Source: Terana coerulea | Taxonomy: Eukaryota > Basidiomycota > Agaricomycetes > Polyporales > Phanerochaetaceae | Length of the DNA stretch: 64,000 nt | NCBI GenBank assembly: GCA_024811115.1 | Contig: JAKOGH010000851.1 | Span: forward strand, 124,001-188,000 | Reading direction: 5' to 3' | Part shown: piece after piece, positions 45,651-57,600 of the stretch | Numbering within the stretch: position 1 is the stretch's first letter | Layout: each line of letters begins with the position of its first letter | Notes under the pieces: generated by a model | The model's database searches: none | Told to the model about the DNA's origin: nothing | Seen by the model: only the letters and a program-made list of their open reading frames with translations | Position numbers and translations under genes: made by a program

Positions 45651-46095
45651 GACCTGCACTTCGGGTTTTTGACTGGGGGATCAGCCGTGCGCGTGATGTT
45701 GAGCCGGATCCCGTGATGGTGGGCTGCCGTGCCGGCCAACGAAACGGTACCATGATGGGCCGAGCCTGAGAGGTCCACCGTGTCCAGTGCGGCCACCAAC
45801 TCCAGTGGAATATTATCCAGGAAAATACAGGAAAATACAGGACAACATATTGGCCAGCCTGAGATGAAAGGAAACCTGTTGCAAACAAAATCACTGCTTA
45901 CCTACGTGTATTTAGTGTATAAGTGTATGGCTCATCCTGGGCTGTTTATCGCGGTGCATTCTTGCGCCGGCAGCCACGCGTATTGCTTACTGGTTGTCAA
46001 TTCTGTACCGAGCAAGGCCATCTCCGTTGCCTACTCCTTTTCTCCCTCCAGCTTTCTCTCTGCTACCTCTCGACACCTCCAAAGTCCCCCACGCA

Positions 46096-47960
46096 ATGAC
46101 TGACCAGTTCGACAAGCCAAGCTGGCTTCAATATCTTATCGAGCCGTCGGAAGCCAGCAGGTCAGGGTCGCCGGTGGCCAGCGCATCCTATATACCACCG
46201 GAGTCAACGCAAGCATTGCTAGAGCCTGCTAGGCTTGAACAACCGGTCTCGGAGAAGACGTCGGTACAGCATACAACGGGCATCATACTAGTACCAACAT
46301 CTCGCCCTCTTACTCCCCCAGTGTGTCAAATCTCATAAATTCCCGTCTTTGATACAGTCTCTTTCATATTATTCTGCAGTCGACCGATTTTTCCGCCTTG
46401 TTTGGTTCGCACAAACAAATCCCTTACAAGGTAACGCATCACGTCACCCATGTCATGTCATGGCTGCTGGCCTACTGAGCAATGGGCGTACCGCGGGGCG
46501 AAGGGGTGGAGGACTTGAAGACATTATGTTAAACTTGCTCTAGTATACAGTAGCAGAAATATCTGTGTCCTTTGGTGGTTCCCACCGATGAACAGGCTCA
46601 GCAGCAGCAACCTTTGGATCCGGGGTCACGTCCCGCTCCTCCAACAGGCTTGTATCTCTGGTGAGGTCAATTCCCTTCTCCAAGAACACTGCGAGGCAAG
46701 CCTGACTAATCCGGGCTCTTACTATTTGTTTGCAGCATGCGAAGCCTGCACGCTCTCGCCGCTCTACGCACCTCAGCAGACATGGTGTAATATCGGTGAC
46801 GTGATGCGTTACCTTGTAAGGGATTTGTTTGTGCAAACCAAACAAAGCGGAAAAATCGGTGGACTGCAGAATAATATGAAAGAGACTGTAGATCTTGTGG
46901 AAGCTCACTTGACCGTTGCTAGTCTACTTTACCACAAGACTCCGGGGATGGCTCGTCGACGAGCGAGCAAGGCAAAGGTGCTGAAACCGTATCAGTATCA
47001 AGGACGTTCTACCCAGGCGCGAACCTCGAGCCCAACTGCCAACCTGATGTCGTCCTTGTATCCACCGACAGCGTGTTTTTCTACGTCCACTCCATCGTTC
47101 TCTTGCGCGCGTCGACCAACGGTTTCGGAAACCTCCTTCCATCATTCTCAGAGATCAACCGGGCAGCCGAGCTGGGAACAATCGGACCAGTGTTGGTCCT
47201 CCCTGAACCCGGTCCAGTCCTGAACGTCGTGCTGCACACTATCTATCGAATGTCCTGCATGTTTTATGCGCCCTCTTGCGACACCCTCCTCGCGGGCGTC
47301 GACGCGTGTGTCCGTTACGGTGTCGACCTCCAACAGTACCTGTCACCGGACTCGCCGCTCTTCCAGTACATCCTCACGCAATCCCTGCTCAGCCCTCTCG
47401 AGTTTTATGCTATGGCCGCGCACTACAATATTGATGCGCTAGCCGTGGCCATCTCATCTTACACGCTCGGTGTCCCTCTGTCGAACCTTACGGACGAGCT
47501 TGCAGACCGGATGGGCCCGCAATACATGAAGAGGCTATTATTCTTGCACCTCGGCAGGAACGATGCTCTAAAACGGCTACTGCTTGTGCCGCCACAGGAG
47601 CATCCCGCGGTAGTTGGCTGTGGTTACATCGAACAGAAGCAGTTGTCGAGGGCATGGGCGCTCGCGTCCGCATATTTGGCCTGGGATATGAAACCTGGTA
47701 AGCCCAAAATCGCTCTGAGGTAGAGGTGCGCCTCTGAACACTGGTGATAGATTTGTCAACGTCGGTTATGGAGACGGTCCTCAGACCTTTGGGTGACCCA
47801 CTTACTTGTGCGTTGTGTAAATCTGCGTGGAAGGATCGTACGAGACAACTACTCGTGCAGTGGTCGCTTGTGAAGGTACGTATACTTGTGCCCTTGCGTT
47901 TCCTAAGTAGATCCTTAAGGGCACGCATTTCCCCCACGTATTTTCCAGAGAACAATATGA
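46096..47960 (+). CDS. BTB/POZ-domain protein
   Basis: Basidiomycete-type BTB protein, likely a dimerising adaptor, for example for Cul3 ubiquitin ligases. Exon 1 (46096-46320) encodes MTDQFDKPSWLQYLIEP, a soluble leader. After an unusually long first intron of about 600 bases, exon 2 (46923-47697) holds the BTB fold: DVVLVSTDSVFFYVHSIVLL, a proline-rich PVLVLPEPGPVLNVVLHTIY, and CDTLLAGVDACVRYGVDLQQ. A helical C-terminal part (EFYAMAAHYNIDALAVAISS) follows. Exon 3 (47751-47875) carries CALCKSAWKDR, a small Cys pair often seen at the end of this family; the last exon adds RTI and stops at 47960. Phases agree at each junction. The large intron carries an inverted repeat described separately. 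The interacting partner is unknown. Confidence 0.75.
46353..46890. repeat. Inverted repeat inside intron 1 of the BTB gene
   Basis: Two 96-base arms, 46353-46448 and 46795-46890, are inverted copies with about three mismatches (TACAGTCTCTTTCATATTAT at the outer ends, CGTGATGCGTTACCTTG on the inner side of the right arm). Together with the 346-base spacer they make up most of a 600-base intron, while neighbouring introns are 40-70 bases. It looks like an inserted non-autonomous DNA element that became intronic. No clean target duplication could be found. Confidence 0.65.
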
Positions 47961-48248
47961 GGGAGTGTTCGCCTCCGTACGCTTTCGCGACGCCACTTGC
48001 CACTGGTTGTCGGATATATCATCATCGCGAAGACTCGCCTTACACGCAGTTAGAATTTGTCTTCGTCTGCATACACGCTTGCAAGTACAGTTGTACGATA
48101 GCCAATACTTGACCAGAATCTGAAATGGGAGGAGAAATTTTTGACATGGCAAGTTCATGACTACAATGACAGTCCGAACCTCCCGTATGACCCATGGGAC
48201 ATTTATACCGCTACCAGGAAATCGTCGCGTCAGTGATTGGATTCTAAA

Positions 48249-49274
48249 TCAATTCGTCATGTTGGCCATTTTATACAAGTGCTCATGCCGATTGAAGTCA
48301 ATCAGCCTGACTTTCAGCCACGGCGGAGTATCCAAATCAGCAAAGTCTTCTTCCACGACGTCCTGTAACTCATAAATGTTAGCGACGGCACTTAGCGAGA
48401 AGACGGCAGCCACCACCTTTACATCTACCGCAATTCTGTTCCAGCCTGTGTTAACCAAGCCCCTCCAGCTTCGGATGGGATGTTGCATGGTCGAGTCCCT
48501 TTTCAGGAGAGCGGGTATGAGCTCGCTAATACAGACTCCGTGGCTCACAATCATGATGTGGACGTCTTTCTTCCCTGCCCTCGCGGCGTCCCATACGTGC
48601 GGCATGACAGTTTCGCCGACAAACTGTTCTGCCCGGCGTGCCACGTCGTCGACGCTCTCGCCCCCGGGAAACTTCTCCCAGCGCTCGTGGAAGGCCGGGT
48701 ACAGGCCCTGCACATAGTGCTCCTCTCGCGACAGCCTCGGCCTCAGCTCCGCCCGAGGCTGCCCTTCGGCGGCGCCTGAGCCCTGCTCTCGCAGCAGCAG
48801 GGACGTCTTCAGCAGCGGTTTGGGCTCCGGTTGGACGTCGCGGATGGCGTGAGCGGTTGTGTGCGCTCGGAGCGACACCGACGAGTAGATCGCTGCGAAA
48901 TGCGTGTCCGCAAACGACTGACCGACCGCTTGAGCTTGCTGAAGTCGCGGTCAGCCGCGCACGTGTGATGAGGCAGCGGCGCTCACTTACAGCTACGCCT
49001 GCAGCGTGCTATGATAAGTTACGTTTCACATTGCTTCAAAATCAACCGTTGAACTCACCGAGGTCCGATAGACGGGAATCTGTCCACCCAGCCCAAATGG
49101 GTCGCTACGCATAGTCCTGATTAGTTTGATGATCTGGTCCAAAACCAGCGCACTTCACCAAATTATCCTCCGATTCTCCGTGGCGTACCTGTGAGACGAC
49201 AGTGACTGAGTACGCCTCACAATCGAGAGCAGCAGTGGGCCTACCAAAGTGAAGTAAAACGTAGATGTAGACAT
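48249..49274 (-). CDS. Histidine-phosphatase paralogue 3
   Basis: Third copy of the histidine-phosphatase family. Exon 1 (MSTSTFYFTL) splices to VRHGESEDNL, then RPIWAGWTDSRLSDLG. The core includes SLRAHTTAHAIRDVQPEP, LLREQGSGAAEGQPRAEL, KFPGGESVDDVARRAEQF and the second His in MIVSHGVCISELIP. The acid loop has changed from GHPW to GQPR, and ELRPRL follows; the conserved Trp and His of the other copies are lost there, so substrate binding may differ. The C-terminus is short (DTPPWLKVRLIDFN, then NMTN). No frame break was seen. It is separated from copies 1 and 2 by the transposon island and the BTB gene. Confidence 0.78.
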
Positions 49275-49764
49275 GGTTTTACGCTAGATGTGAGGGTCTT
49301 GCATCGTACAGCCTTCATTCACATAAATGCTGGTACCAGTGCGCTTGCGTGACCACGGTGCCGGCCGTGTGAGTCAGTGAGAAGAACGGTCGCTGTTTTG
49401 TTGGCTGCGTTTAGCCCGTAGCCATGATCTCGTCTCGAGAAGAGTAACATTGCAAGAAAAAGAAAAGCTGGTTATAGGCCTGTACACGATGTAAGAGTTA
49501 GTATAGCGACCGATGGTGGACATGGTAGTAACTTACTAAGTTACTGGACAATGCGGCCTGTTATTGGCCAATCAAACCGGCTACTTATCAACCCATTAAA
49601 TATAAAATTAGCACTTAACTTTTGAATACTATCCTATGATGCCACGTGGGTGGGCCGCGTCTCCGCGTCGCGTGGATGGCTTCAGCCCTGCCTGCTAACC
49701 GCCATAACCTCCGAACACTAACTCGACGAAATGTGTTAGTTATGTGACACGGGCATGCAAGACA
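49275..49764. other. Intergenic region, no gene seen
   Basis: Divergent spacer between histidine-phosphatase paralogue 3 and the 49765 gene. AT-rich around 49560-49620 (TAAATATAAAATTAGC). No gene recognised. Confidence 0.4.
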
Positions 49765-52208
49765 ATGCCTGAGTACCATCTCGTTCTCGCATGCATGCTG
49801 ACCGCGCAACGGTGGCTCTCTGCCCGGCAAGCTTCCGGCAAGGGTACGACTCTTGTCCTGCACAAATTATGGACGGACAGGCGAAGGCAGGACGAGCCAA
49901 CAGAGGACGTAGGAGAACATGGGCATGTGTACGTGATTGAGGCCCCGAAGCAGGCTGTCAGACTGCAGATGTTCCCGCCCGCGCCTTGGTCAGGGCCAAG
50001 TCCGCAACCGTTGCAAACTCTGAGCTTGGAGGAGATACACTCGACTCCACGAACCCTCGTGTTGAGTTTGAAGGGCTGCCTACTCCAGGTGATGTAAATC
50101 TGCCACATCCGCTGTGAGATCATGCTCATTGGGCCTCTACTCCTTTCAGGTGCAGATAGACAGCCATGTAGTCTGTCAGCCTTACACTCGCGAACAATGG
50201 AGTAACGAGATATCCAAGACATCAGCAGAGGTAATTCTTGTCGCCAGTTACTTAGCTATAACCGACTTCATGTATGTTTAGGAACGTGGTTTTTCTGTAA
50301 GCTTTGCTCTCGACCTCGGCGATCACGGCGTATTGGCATTCCTTACGTCTGACCGTTCAGAATCATTTAAAGTGGGTGTAACTTACTCATCCATTGCATC
50401 CGCGAATCGCTCATGTAATTGATAGGTTTACTGGACTACCTCGGAATCGCGCCTATTTTGCCAATCACCAGATGTATATCGGCAATACAACTCTTTCCTG
50501 CAGGGTGTGGCCGACTGGATTGAGCGGAGGACGGTCGCGAAGTATCTCGACAGACATCAGCTGGCGGTGTTGGCGATTCAAGCGGCTCATCCAATATTCG
50601 GTGGAATGGGCCCGTGCACCATCAATGAGGTGTTTTACCTTGCTGGTATCTGTCCCTTCCTGATGTGCTGGTCATCCATGCACATCTCAATATATGACTG
50701 GAATGACAGGTCTATCGCTGTTTTTAACGGAGTACGAGCTGTTCGCCTGCCCATCTCGCGTGGCGCGACTTTGTGAAGCGTATTGGACCTATGCCCGTGA
50801 AGCTCATGTGAACATACCGTGCGTACGATCCATTTTGTTCACCGCGACCGTGCTAAATTTATAGCCTTTCAGGCGTCTGCTAGAATCCAATTATCATGGG
50901 TCCGTGCTTACTGCAACCAAAGTCTCTCGCATGCAACAATATGATCACCTTCACGTGTATGGACGGCAACGAGTGACCATGCCTTTGCGGATGATAAAGC
51001 TCAGGGCACGCCTTACGGTACGTCATATTTTAGACCGCACCTAGAATATGTCTGACTGTGGACCAGGACAGCACGAAGAAGGAGCCTTTCTTGCGCAGTA
51101 ATGTTTTCGACGTTTTTGAACCTACCTATTTGAAGGTAGCGTTCGAGAAGCCAAACGGTGCAGGATTTAGCCTTGCACCCTTGGTGTTTGGCTTAATGGA
51201 GTGGTGCATCAGCCATCGCGGGCCTATCCCTAAGTTAGACAATGATACGGTAGACCCGTTGACCGATCTGTTCATAGCTCTAGGTGAGCGTCATGCTTCG
51301 TACACTTGCCCATTTGACATGGATCGTACTATCTAGGGAGCAAGGAAAGCCTATGCTGCGCAGTGACCCACCTAGATCTCTCGTTGTACCGCTCTGGTCG
51401 ACTTTATTTGTCCCAGGATAAGCTTGATGAAGCAAGCGCACCATGCAATCTGTACCAAGGCCCCGATAGTCTCGTACCACTGTGGAGCGCCATGCCTCAA
51501 ATACCTTTGGACATCATCACAGTAACCTTGTCCAAGCGCAGGTGAGTGAACCTCTGACTTCTCTTTTCTATCAATGTTCATGCCGTGCAAATATCAGCAG
51601 CCGGGATATTCACCGTGTTACTGACAGTCGACCTTTCACGTTCGACTTCATCGTAAACGAGACGAGCGAACACTCTGTCGGTCCTTTCGAGCATCCTGCC
51701 ATACCTCGCCGGCTTAGCACACCAGGAGGAACGGGCGAAGTGTATGTTCGTCTTATCCAAATTCAAATACTCTAGCTAAACATCAGAGCCGTTCAGACTT
51801 GCCATATGTCGGAAACGCCCAGTCACACCACCCGCCTCAGGCCTCCACCGAGCGGAGACCGTTGGGCTGCGGCACGTCGTACTTGAATCAACCAGAAAGG
51901 GCAAGAGGAAGGCAATTGAAACCCTTCAGTATGAGCGAATTAGGCTAAATCCAGCAAGTCCTGAGAAGCCATACGACTCAACTAGCCCTCTCACCATCCG
52001 GCACGAAAATCCGAAAGCTGGCGGCGCGGTGAATGTCAGGCCAAATGATGTCAAGACAGCTGAAAATCGAATGCCGCCGAGTACAGTGCAAACTGTCTCA
52101 GGTGGAGAATCCGTGCAAGACCTCGCAGACGAACGGCCCTCCGAGCGTATTCGTCCTGGCGAATGGCAGGCCGAGGTTATCGACTTGACCATGGACGAGG
52201 ATGGCTAG
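49765..52208 (+). CDS. Large unrecognised protein with a C-terminal SUMO-interaction-like motif
   Basis: At least ten exons can be joined in phase from ATG-49765 (MPEYHLVLACMLTAQRWLSA). Recognisable joins are CLLQ/VQIDSHVVCQPYTREQ, SAE/ERGFSVSFALDLGDHG, SFK/VYWTTSESRLFC, INE/YELFACPSRVARLCEAY and NIP/RLLESNYHGSVLTATK. The product is roughly 570 residues with alternating beta-rich and helical segments, no signal peptide and no membrane helix. Near the end KGKRKA is a candidate nuclear localisation signal, and EVIDLTMDEDG at the extreme C-terminus has the V-I-D-L-T plus acidic-residue layout of SUMO-interaction motifs. A very short (about 37-base) intron near 51734-51770 is needed to keep the last frame; this join is uncertain. 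I do not recognise the family. A nuclear role is inferred only from these short motifs. Confidence 0.55.
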
Positions 52209-52902
52209 GATGACTAGCTCCACGCCCTCTATTATTAAGGCGGTGTGCAACTTGTAACTCGCCTCGCTACAGGGTCTTGCGCCCTGCTATGTTAACTTTA
52301 TAATTGAATTGAAGAGTGCTATCAAACAGTGTTGTCGTTGTTGTTGTTTTCTTTTTGCTGTCGCTCATTCTCGCTCTCGTTTTTGTTCTTACCGGTGCCA
52401 CCCAAACTCTTCCTCCCGAATACCCTTACAATAGTCATGTAAAATTGATATGATATCTTATGGTACTCTTGAGCTATGAAGAACGCTGAAAGCGAAATTC
52501 CTCATGCGACTTGGCAGCCGGAGCCACTAATGTCGGCCATCAGCCCGCCTTTGTGGCGGCCGCGCGCTTTACCGGTACTGGCCGGCCGGTCGTTGACACC
52601 ACACCTGGCCTTGACAGCGGCCACCACCATCGCACCCGCCTCAGAGTGCGCACTTGCAGATATTCCCGTTCGATGCTGCGACGCGAGCTGAATGTCATCA
52701 TGACCTGCCTCACTACTGGTGAGCGAAGTGGTCTCCGGTGTTAGATTCCATGTGTGTACGACTTTCTTGCGATATGCAGCTCAAGGATCATCGCGCAGGG
52801 TTCACGCTACTTGAAAGGTAGGAGTTCCGTCATGATTCGTTCTGGGGCCAGTTTTTGCTGATCGACGGCGTAAGCGCGTAGGCCATTGCCCTGGTATCTA
52901 GG
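52209..52902. other. Unresolved region upstream of the 52903 gene
   Basis: Open frames at 52476-52744 look partly protein-like (GLDSGHHH, MLRRELNVIMTCLTT followed by a GTGAGC donor) and may be early exons of the next gene. I could not connect them in phase with confidence. Confidence 0.3.
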
Positions 52903-54134
52903 TTACCCTTTGGCCCACCTGTCAATCCGCTTAGCTCAATGATGGCTGTGAACGGTATGTGGCCACCGACGAACACGCATATAATGCGAGGTACTTGGGA
53001 CCTTGAATACCCCACTCTCACCTTCGGTGCGGCCATGCCCGTCGAAGCTTATGTATCTCATGTCGCCTCCCATGGCTACCCAAACTTCAGACGTCGGTTG
53101 GATGAAGTCGAGCCGGAAATTCGCTTCAATCAGCATCGAGACTCGCTCGCTCTGGCACACATGGCTCAGGCCGACAGGGAGCTACAAAGACATGAGAGAA
53201 GACGCGAGGCCGTCCCGGAACAGGCACGTCCGGTAGGAACCCCGGAGCACGACTCCCTGACCTTGTCGCGACTCTCGGCGGTGCCTAATCTCCTCGGCCT
53301 ACACCACGCCACAGCTACTACTAGCCCTTCGCCACTGCGTCAGGTCGTCGAGCGCAACAGCTCTACATCTTTGAGCAAAGAGCGTAGGGACGCTGGATCC
53401 AAATTCGAAGCTCGGCAAGATCAAGCGAGCCGGCATGGTGGCAGACAACGAAAACATTCTCGTCCTCAACGACCTACGGTGGATACGAGCGGCCTCCCGC
53501 GCGACGATACCTCGAGGAAGGCATCTGCTCGATCCGCGATTCTCCGTTGGCAGGACTCCGTTACGGAAGCGGCAACTGAAGGACGACTAGGGAACCCCAA
53601 CCGAGACTCTAGATGCCTATATGTGCAGCCTGAACCCGAGCTGGAGCGACTCAGGGAGCAGAATCGGCTGATGCACGCTGAGTTGGCAAAGAAACCTTCT
53701 CCCGGAGGCCTTCTCATGAGACCTTGACCAGCCGCCGCAGCGCTGTTTACCAGCCCTTGTCCGGAGGCCAGCCCTTCGACAACCTGACCCCTACAAGCGT
53801 GAAGACGGAGTATCCGCCCACTAGCCGTCGACAGGGAAAGTTTGCGCTCTCTCGTCAAGCTTCACAGCCGGAGATTGCTTCGCTGCAAACCAGGGTTCCC
53901 ACTCGCAGACGCACAAACAGCACTCGCAGTGTCAGCCATATTCGCCACGACTCTCCCAGACCTCTTACAAGAGCTCGTCCTGCCGTAGTTGCACAGCAAG
54001 GCTCCGCGTTCCTGTCCCTGGATAAGAAACCATTACCATCGCTGCCGCTGCAAGATAAGGTTTCAAGAAAATGTTTACCCGTTGAAGAGGTAAAGGCGAG
54101 GATTTCTGAACGTATGTACCCGTCTTGTGGTTGA
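52903..54134 (+). CDS. Unrecognised Arg/Ser-rich protein (frame-broken)
   Basis: The exon beginning after the TATCTAG acceptor at 52902 encodes LPFGPPVNPLSSMMAVNGMW and continues through WDLEYPTLTFGAAMPVEAYV to a Ser/Arg-rich, probably disordered middle. A helical stretch follows (EPELERLREQNRLMHAELAK), a short coiled-coil candidate. At about 53700-53708 a single-base break (KPSPGG against RPSHETLTSRRSAVYQ) ends the frame. The next frame continues with QPFDNLTPTSVKTEYPP and a basic Ser-rich tail (TRRRTNSTRSVSHIR). Both halves have the same composition, so I treat them as one gene. The start is not established: ATG-52939 is the first Met in this exon. Family and function unknown. Confidence 0.45.
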
Positions 54135-54600
54135 AATCAGCTGATTCTGACTTGAACGCGTCTTACCTTACCTCAGCGATGCCGTTCACCCCCCTCAGTT
54201 ATACGGACAACAGTTGACCGGTGAGCGGAGTGAAAGGTGCGTGTTGGGAGATGAGCAGCTAAATTGTAAGCATCTGGCTGTCTTGAAATCGTACACCCTG
54301 CCCTGAACACTGCATCCTATAGCTTCATCCAGGTGGCCAGCGCACCTCGAGGACCCCTGGCACACCGAATTCTTTCCATCTCCGAGACTGTTGAAGAGAA
54401 AGTGAAGTATAGCCGTGTAAAACTGTCGTAAATAAAATGCCACATCTTGTCCATATCTCTGTGTTCCCTGCATGTTCCCTGGCCAGTGGCCACGGACTTG
54501 ATGGCCTGTGTGACTACGTAAGACTGATTACGCGCGCGTACGCGTAAGTCATCGCGTGGACGCGAGTTTCGAGAACTCTTACACCTTCCCATCACGAGCC

Positions 54601-57600
54601 ATGTCCACAGACCCTCAGTCCGATGCCGACAAGGTGAGGGATGCTTCGTATGAGACTACGAAGGGCACTACTGACTTTGTTCAGATTCGTCTGAAACGAT
54701 TGGCGAAGCTGCAGAATGTGGCTTCGAGTTCGCCAAGCCCGGTACCAACCCCTGTCCCAACTGCTTCATCCTCTTCGTCTACTCCAACAAACTCAGCGCC
54801 TCCACCCAAACCTCAGAGTAAACCAATAGTCGTTAAACGGGCGGCAGAATCACCTGGTCCGACTGTTGCGGTACCAGCGAAGAAGAGAGCTCCTACAGGA
54901 CCTGTACATCTCGATCTGCCAGCATGGGAGAATGAGACAATAAGGACAGTCTTCAACGTCACTCTCGATGTGAGTACTATGTTAGGAAGAATGGGATGAC
55001 TAGGTTGACTGTTCGCGCAGAAACGAGTCGCGGAGAAGAATGGATGGGAAATCGTATGGTTGAAGCATCTTGCAGAGGAGCTGGAGTCGGAGAAGACAGG
55101 TACGCCCCCAAACCAAAGTTTGCCTTCTTCGCCTAACGTGCCACAGATCCGTCGCAGCCTGTTCGCCTCAATGTGGACATCATCGATCGCCTACTCATCG
55201 CAAGGCTCGAATTGGATCCCAAGGGCATGATGTAAGCCATGTCTTCTGGTAGGCCTACGTGATTCATGAGACTTTCAATAGAGACGACAGCGACCTCGAA
55301 TATGCACCGGTAGTCGCCTCTCTTCCGCCCCAACAAACTGTATTCGAATATCTCGTTGGCTGCTGGAAGCGGATGAGCGCAGCTCGGTCGACAGCCTTGA
55401 AGAGGGTCTGCACCATTCAGTCCGTTCTTTCGCACCCTCTGACGCATATATAGGGATACTCTCCGCCGGACTCTCAGCGTGCTGTAGACATCCTCGATAA
55501 ACTGCGAGACCTGATCATCAGTTATGCGGGATTAACTCTGCAAGAGCCCGAGATGTTTCCTCAACCAGCAGGGTGGGTCCCATGCACCTTCATTATCTGA
55601 ATGTTAATTAAACTTGTTCAAGAAAACCATTGGGAGCACAAGAGCTCGTCGCACCTCTCATCGCTATGGCCACACTATCAGCTCCTCTCTTATCCGTCTC
55701 AAGTTCATCTCAATCTGTCCTTTATCCCCAAGAAATACAACCATTCCTCCAGGACATTGCACGTCGCTTTGAACCCGACAATGAAATTGACGACGTTCTC
55801 GGCCCAGTAGTGCGGTCACTTTGTTTTCATGAGTCTTTGTTCCGACCAGAGGGTCTCTCAGGCGGGGATGCAAGCTGGCGAGGGATTATTGGGGCGTTGG
55901 AAGCTCTGGTTAGCATGAAGCCTATTGCGAATATGATCACTCGCTTGCCCGACTTCAACCCACTGGACGCGGAGGCGCACAATATCGAGACCAAGAGCCT
56001 GTTGGGACCCTTGCTACGACTAGGAGTCTTTCAGCGGGAGTGGGTAAGCACGTTGCTTCTGTTTGGAGATGAAAATTCGGTCTTGACTGGTGAATTACAT
56101 TTTAGCCCGCGATTGCCGCCACTTATTTCACGAAGCTGAAGGACAGGCCAGCGACCGACCTGGAGTCAGCCACAGCCAGCCTGCGAGGCACGCTGAAGAG
56201 CCTTCAGGTATGCATTAGCGTCGGTCGCTCTATGCGAGGCTGATAAATCAGCATATATCTAGGCGTCGATGTTCCAGATTTTCAATGCACTGGTTCGCAG
56301 TTCGGCGGAATCGAGAGAAGCAGTTCTCAACTACTTCGCCAGGATCAGCGCTTTGAACGTCCGCCGAGCGGGCATGCAGGTGAAGTCGAGCTCCCCGCAA
56401 GCGTTTGCTTGATCTAACAATTTCCCAGATCGAGCCCGAGACGGTGGCATCAGACTCTTTCATGGTCAATCTGCAAGCCGTACTTCTTCGATTCTGTGAG
56501 CCGTTTATGGATGCCAGTTACAGCAAAGTATACTCTTAGCTTCAATCAAGCCGGCTGCCATGTATGCTGACCTATAGCTAGATTGACCGGATCGATCCCT
56601 TGTATTACGCGCATTCGTCGCGCATCGACCTCAAGGAGGACACCCGCATCAATGCTACCAGCAATGAGGCGGAAGAGTGGGAGACAACAGCATGCCGACA
56701 ACAGCGGTTCGTATACTCACTTCTCCCTGTCTCTTCGTTGTATAACTGATGTCCTTTTTAAAGCGCCACCAAGCTTCATCTCGGACATATTTTATGTTAC
56801 CCTCGGAATGAATCACATTGGATATCACAAGACCATTACTACATTCGAAGAGCTTGCTCGCCAGCAAGATGAGATGCGACGCCATCTTGAACAACTCGAA
56901 GGCGATGGCTCATGGCAGAGTGTCTGTAGCGTTTGCGTTTTATCATTTCTTAACTAACGTCGTGTACTACGGCAGACCCCTCTACGGCCGCGAATGGAAG
57001 CAGCGATCAATAATGTAAAGGTGCGTCTTACGACGTACTTCGCCGTGAAGATATAATTTGACCTGCGTCAAGAACGAGATTGACAAACTGCGAGCTAGCC
57101 AAATGGCCTTCCAGACTCAGCTTGCCGAGCCAGAACTGGTCTTCCGCACGATAAGCTTCACGAACTTCGTGTCAACGTGGCTTATACGTCTCGCCGACCC
57201 GAAGCACCAGCACCCCAACCCTCCTCTCGAGTCAGTACTGCAACCAATTACCATAAATCTGTGTTTTTACATTTCTTCAGGCTACCACTACCGCAAGACG
57301 TCCCGCTGTCGTTCAGAGTGCTGCCCGAGTACATTGTCGAAGACATCGTTGAGGTTCATTTGTTCGTCATCAAGTACGTTGCATCTTCGTCGCCAGTCGA
57401 CGAGCTTCTACTTACTGATGCTTGACACCATCGCAGCGTAGCTCCCGACAGTCTTGAGCTTTCCGGCAAAGTCGAGATGATGACGTGGGCTTTGACTTTC
57501 TTGACGTCAACCTGGTATATCAAGAACCCATTCCTGAAGTCCAAGATTGTTGATGTGGGTAATCCATTGAACTTCTCGAATAACATTGGATTGATCTGAA

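Larger units (their letters stand above)
42403..46095. other. Transposon island between paralogue 2 and the BTB gene
   Basis: About 3.7 kb without host genes. It holds, left to right: a non-coding AT-richer stretch (42.4-43.24 kb), a small TIR element (43241-43348), a long-TIR element (43356-44444) with a second small TIR element nested in it (43998-44210), an element with near-perfect 298-base TIRs (44776-45650), and the BTB promoter. Details are in the separate entries. Confidence 0.6.

Noticed and set aside
44768..45769. Two open frames giving the same protein on opposite strands (44768-45085 and 45299-45769)
   Set aside because: They are mirror images of the 298-base inverted repeat, not two genes.
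46540..46908. Minus-strand frame of 122 codons inside the BTB intron
   Set aside because: Largely overlaps the right arm of the inverted repeat, and no homologous protein was recognised.
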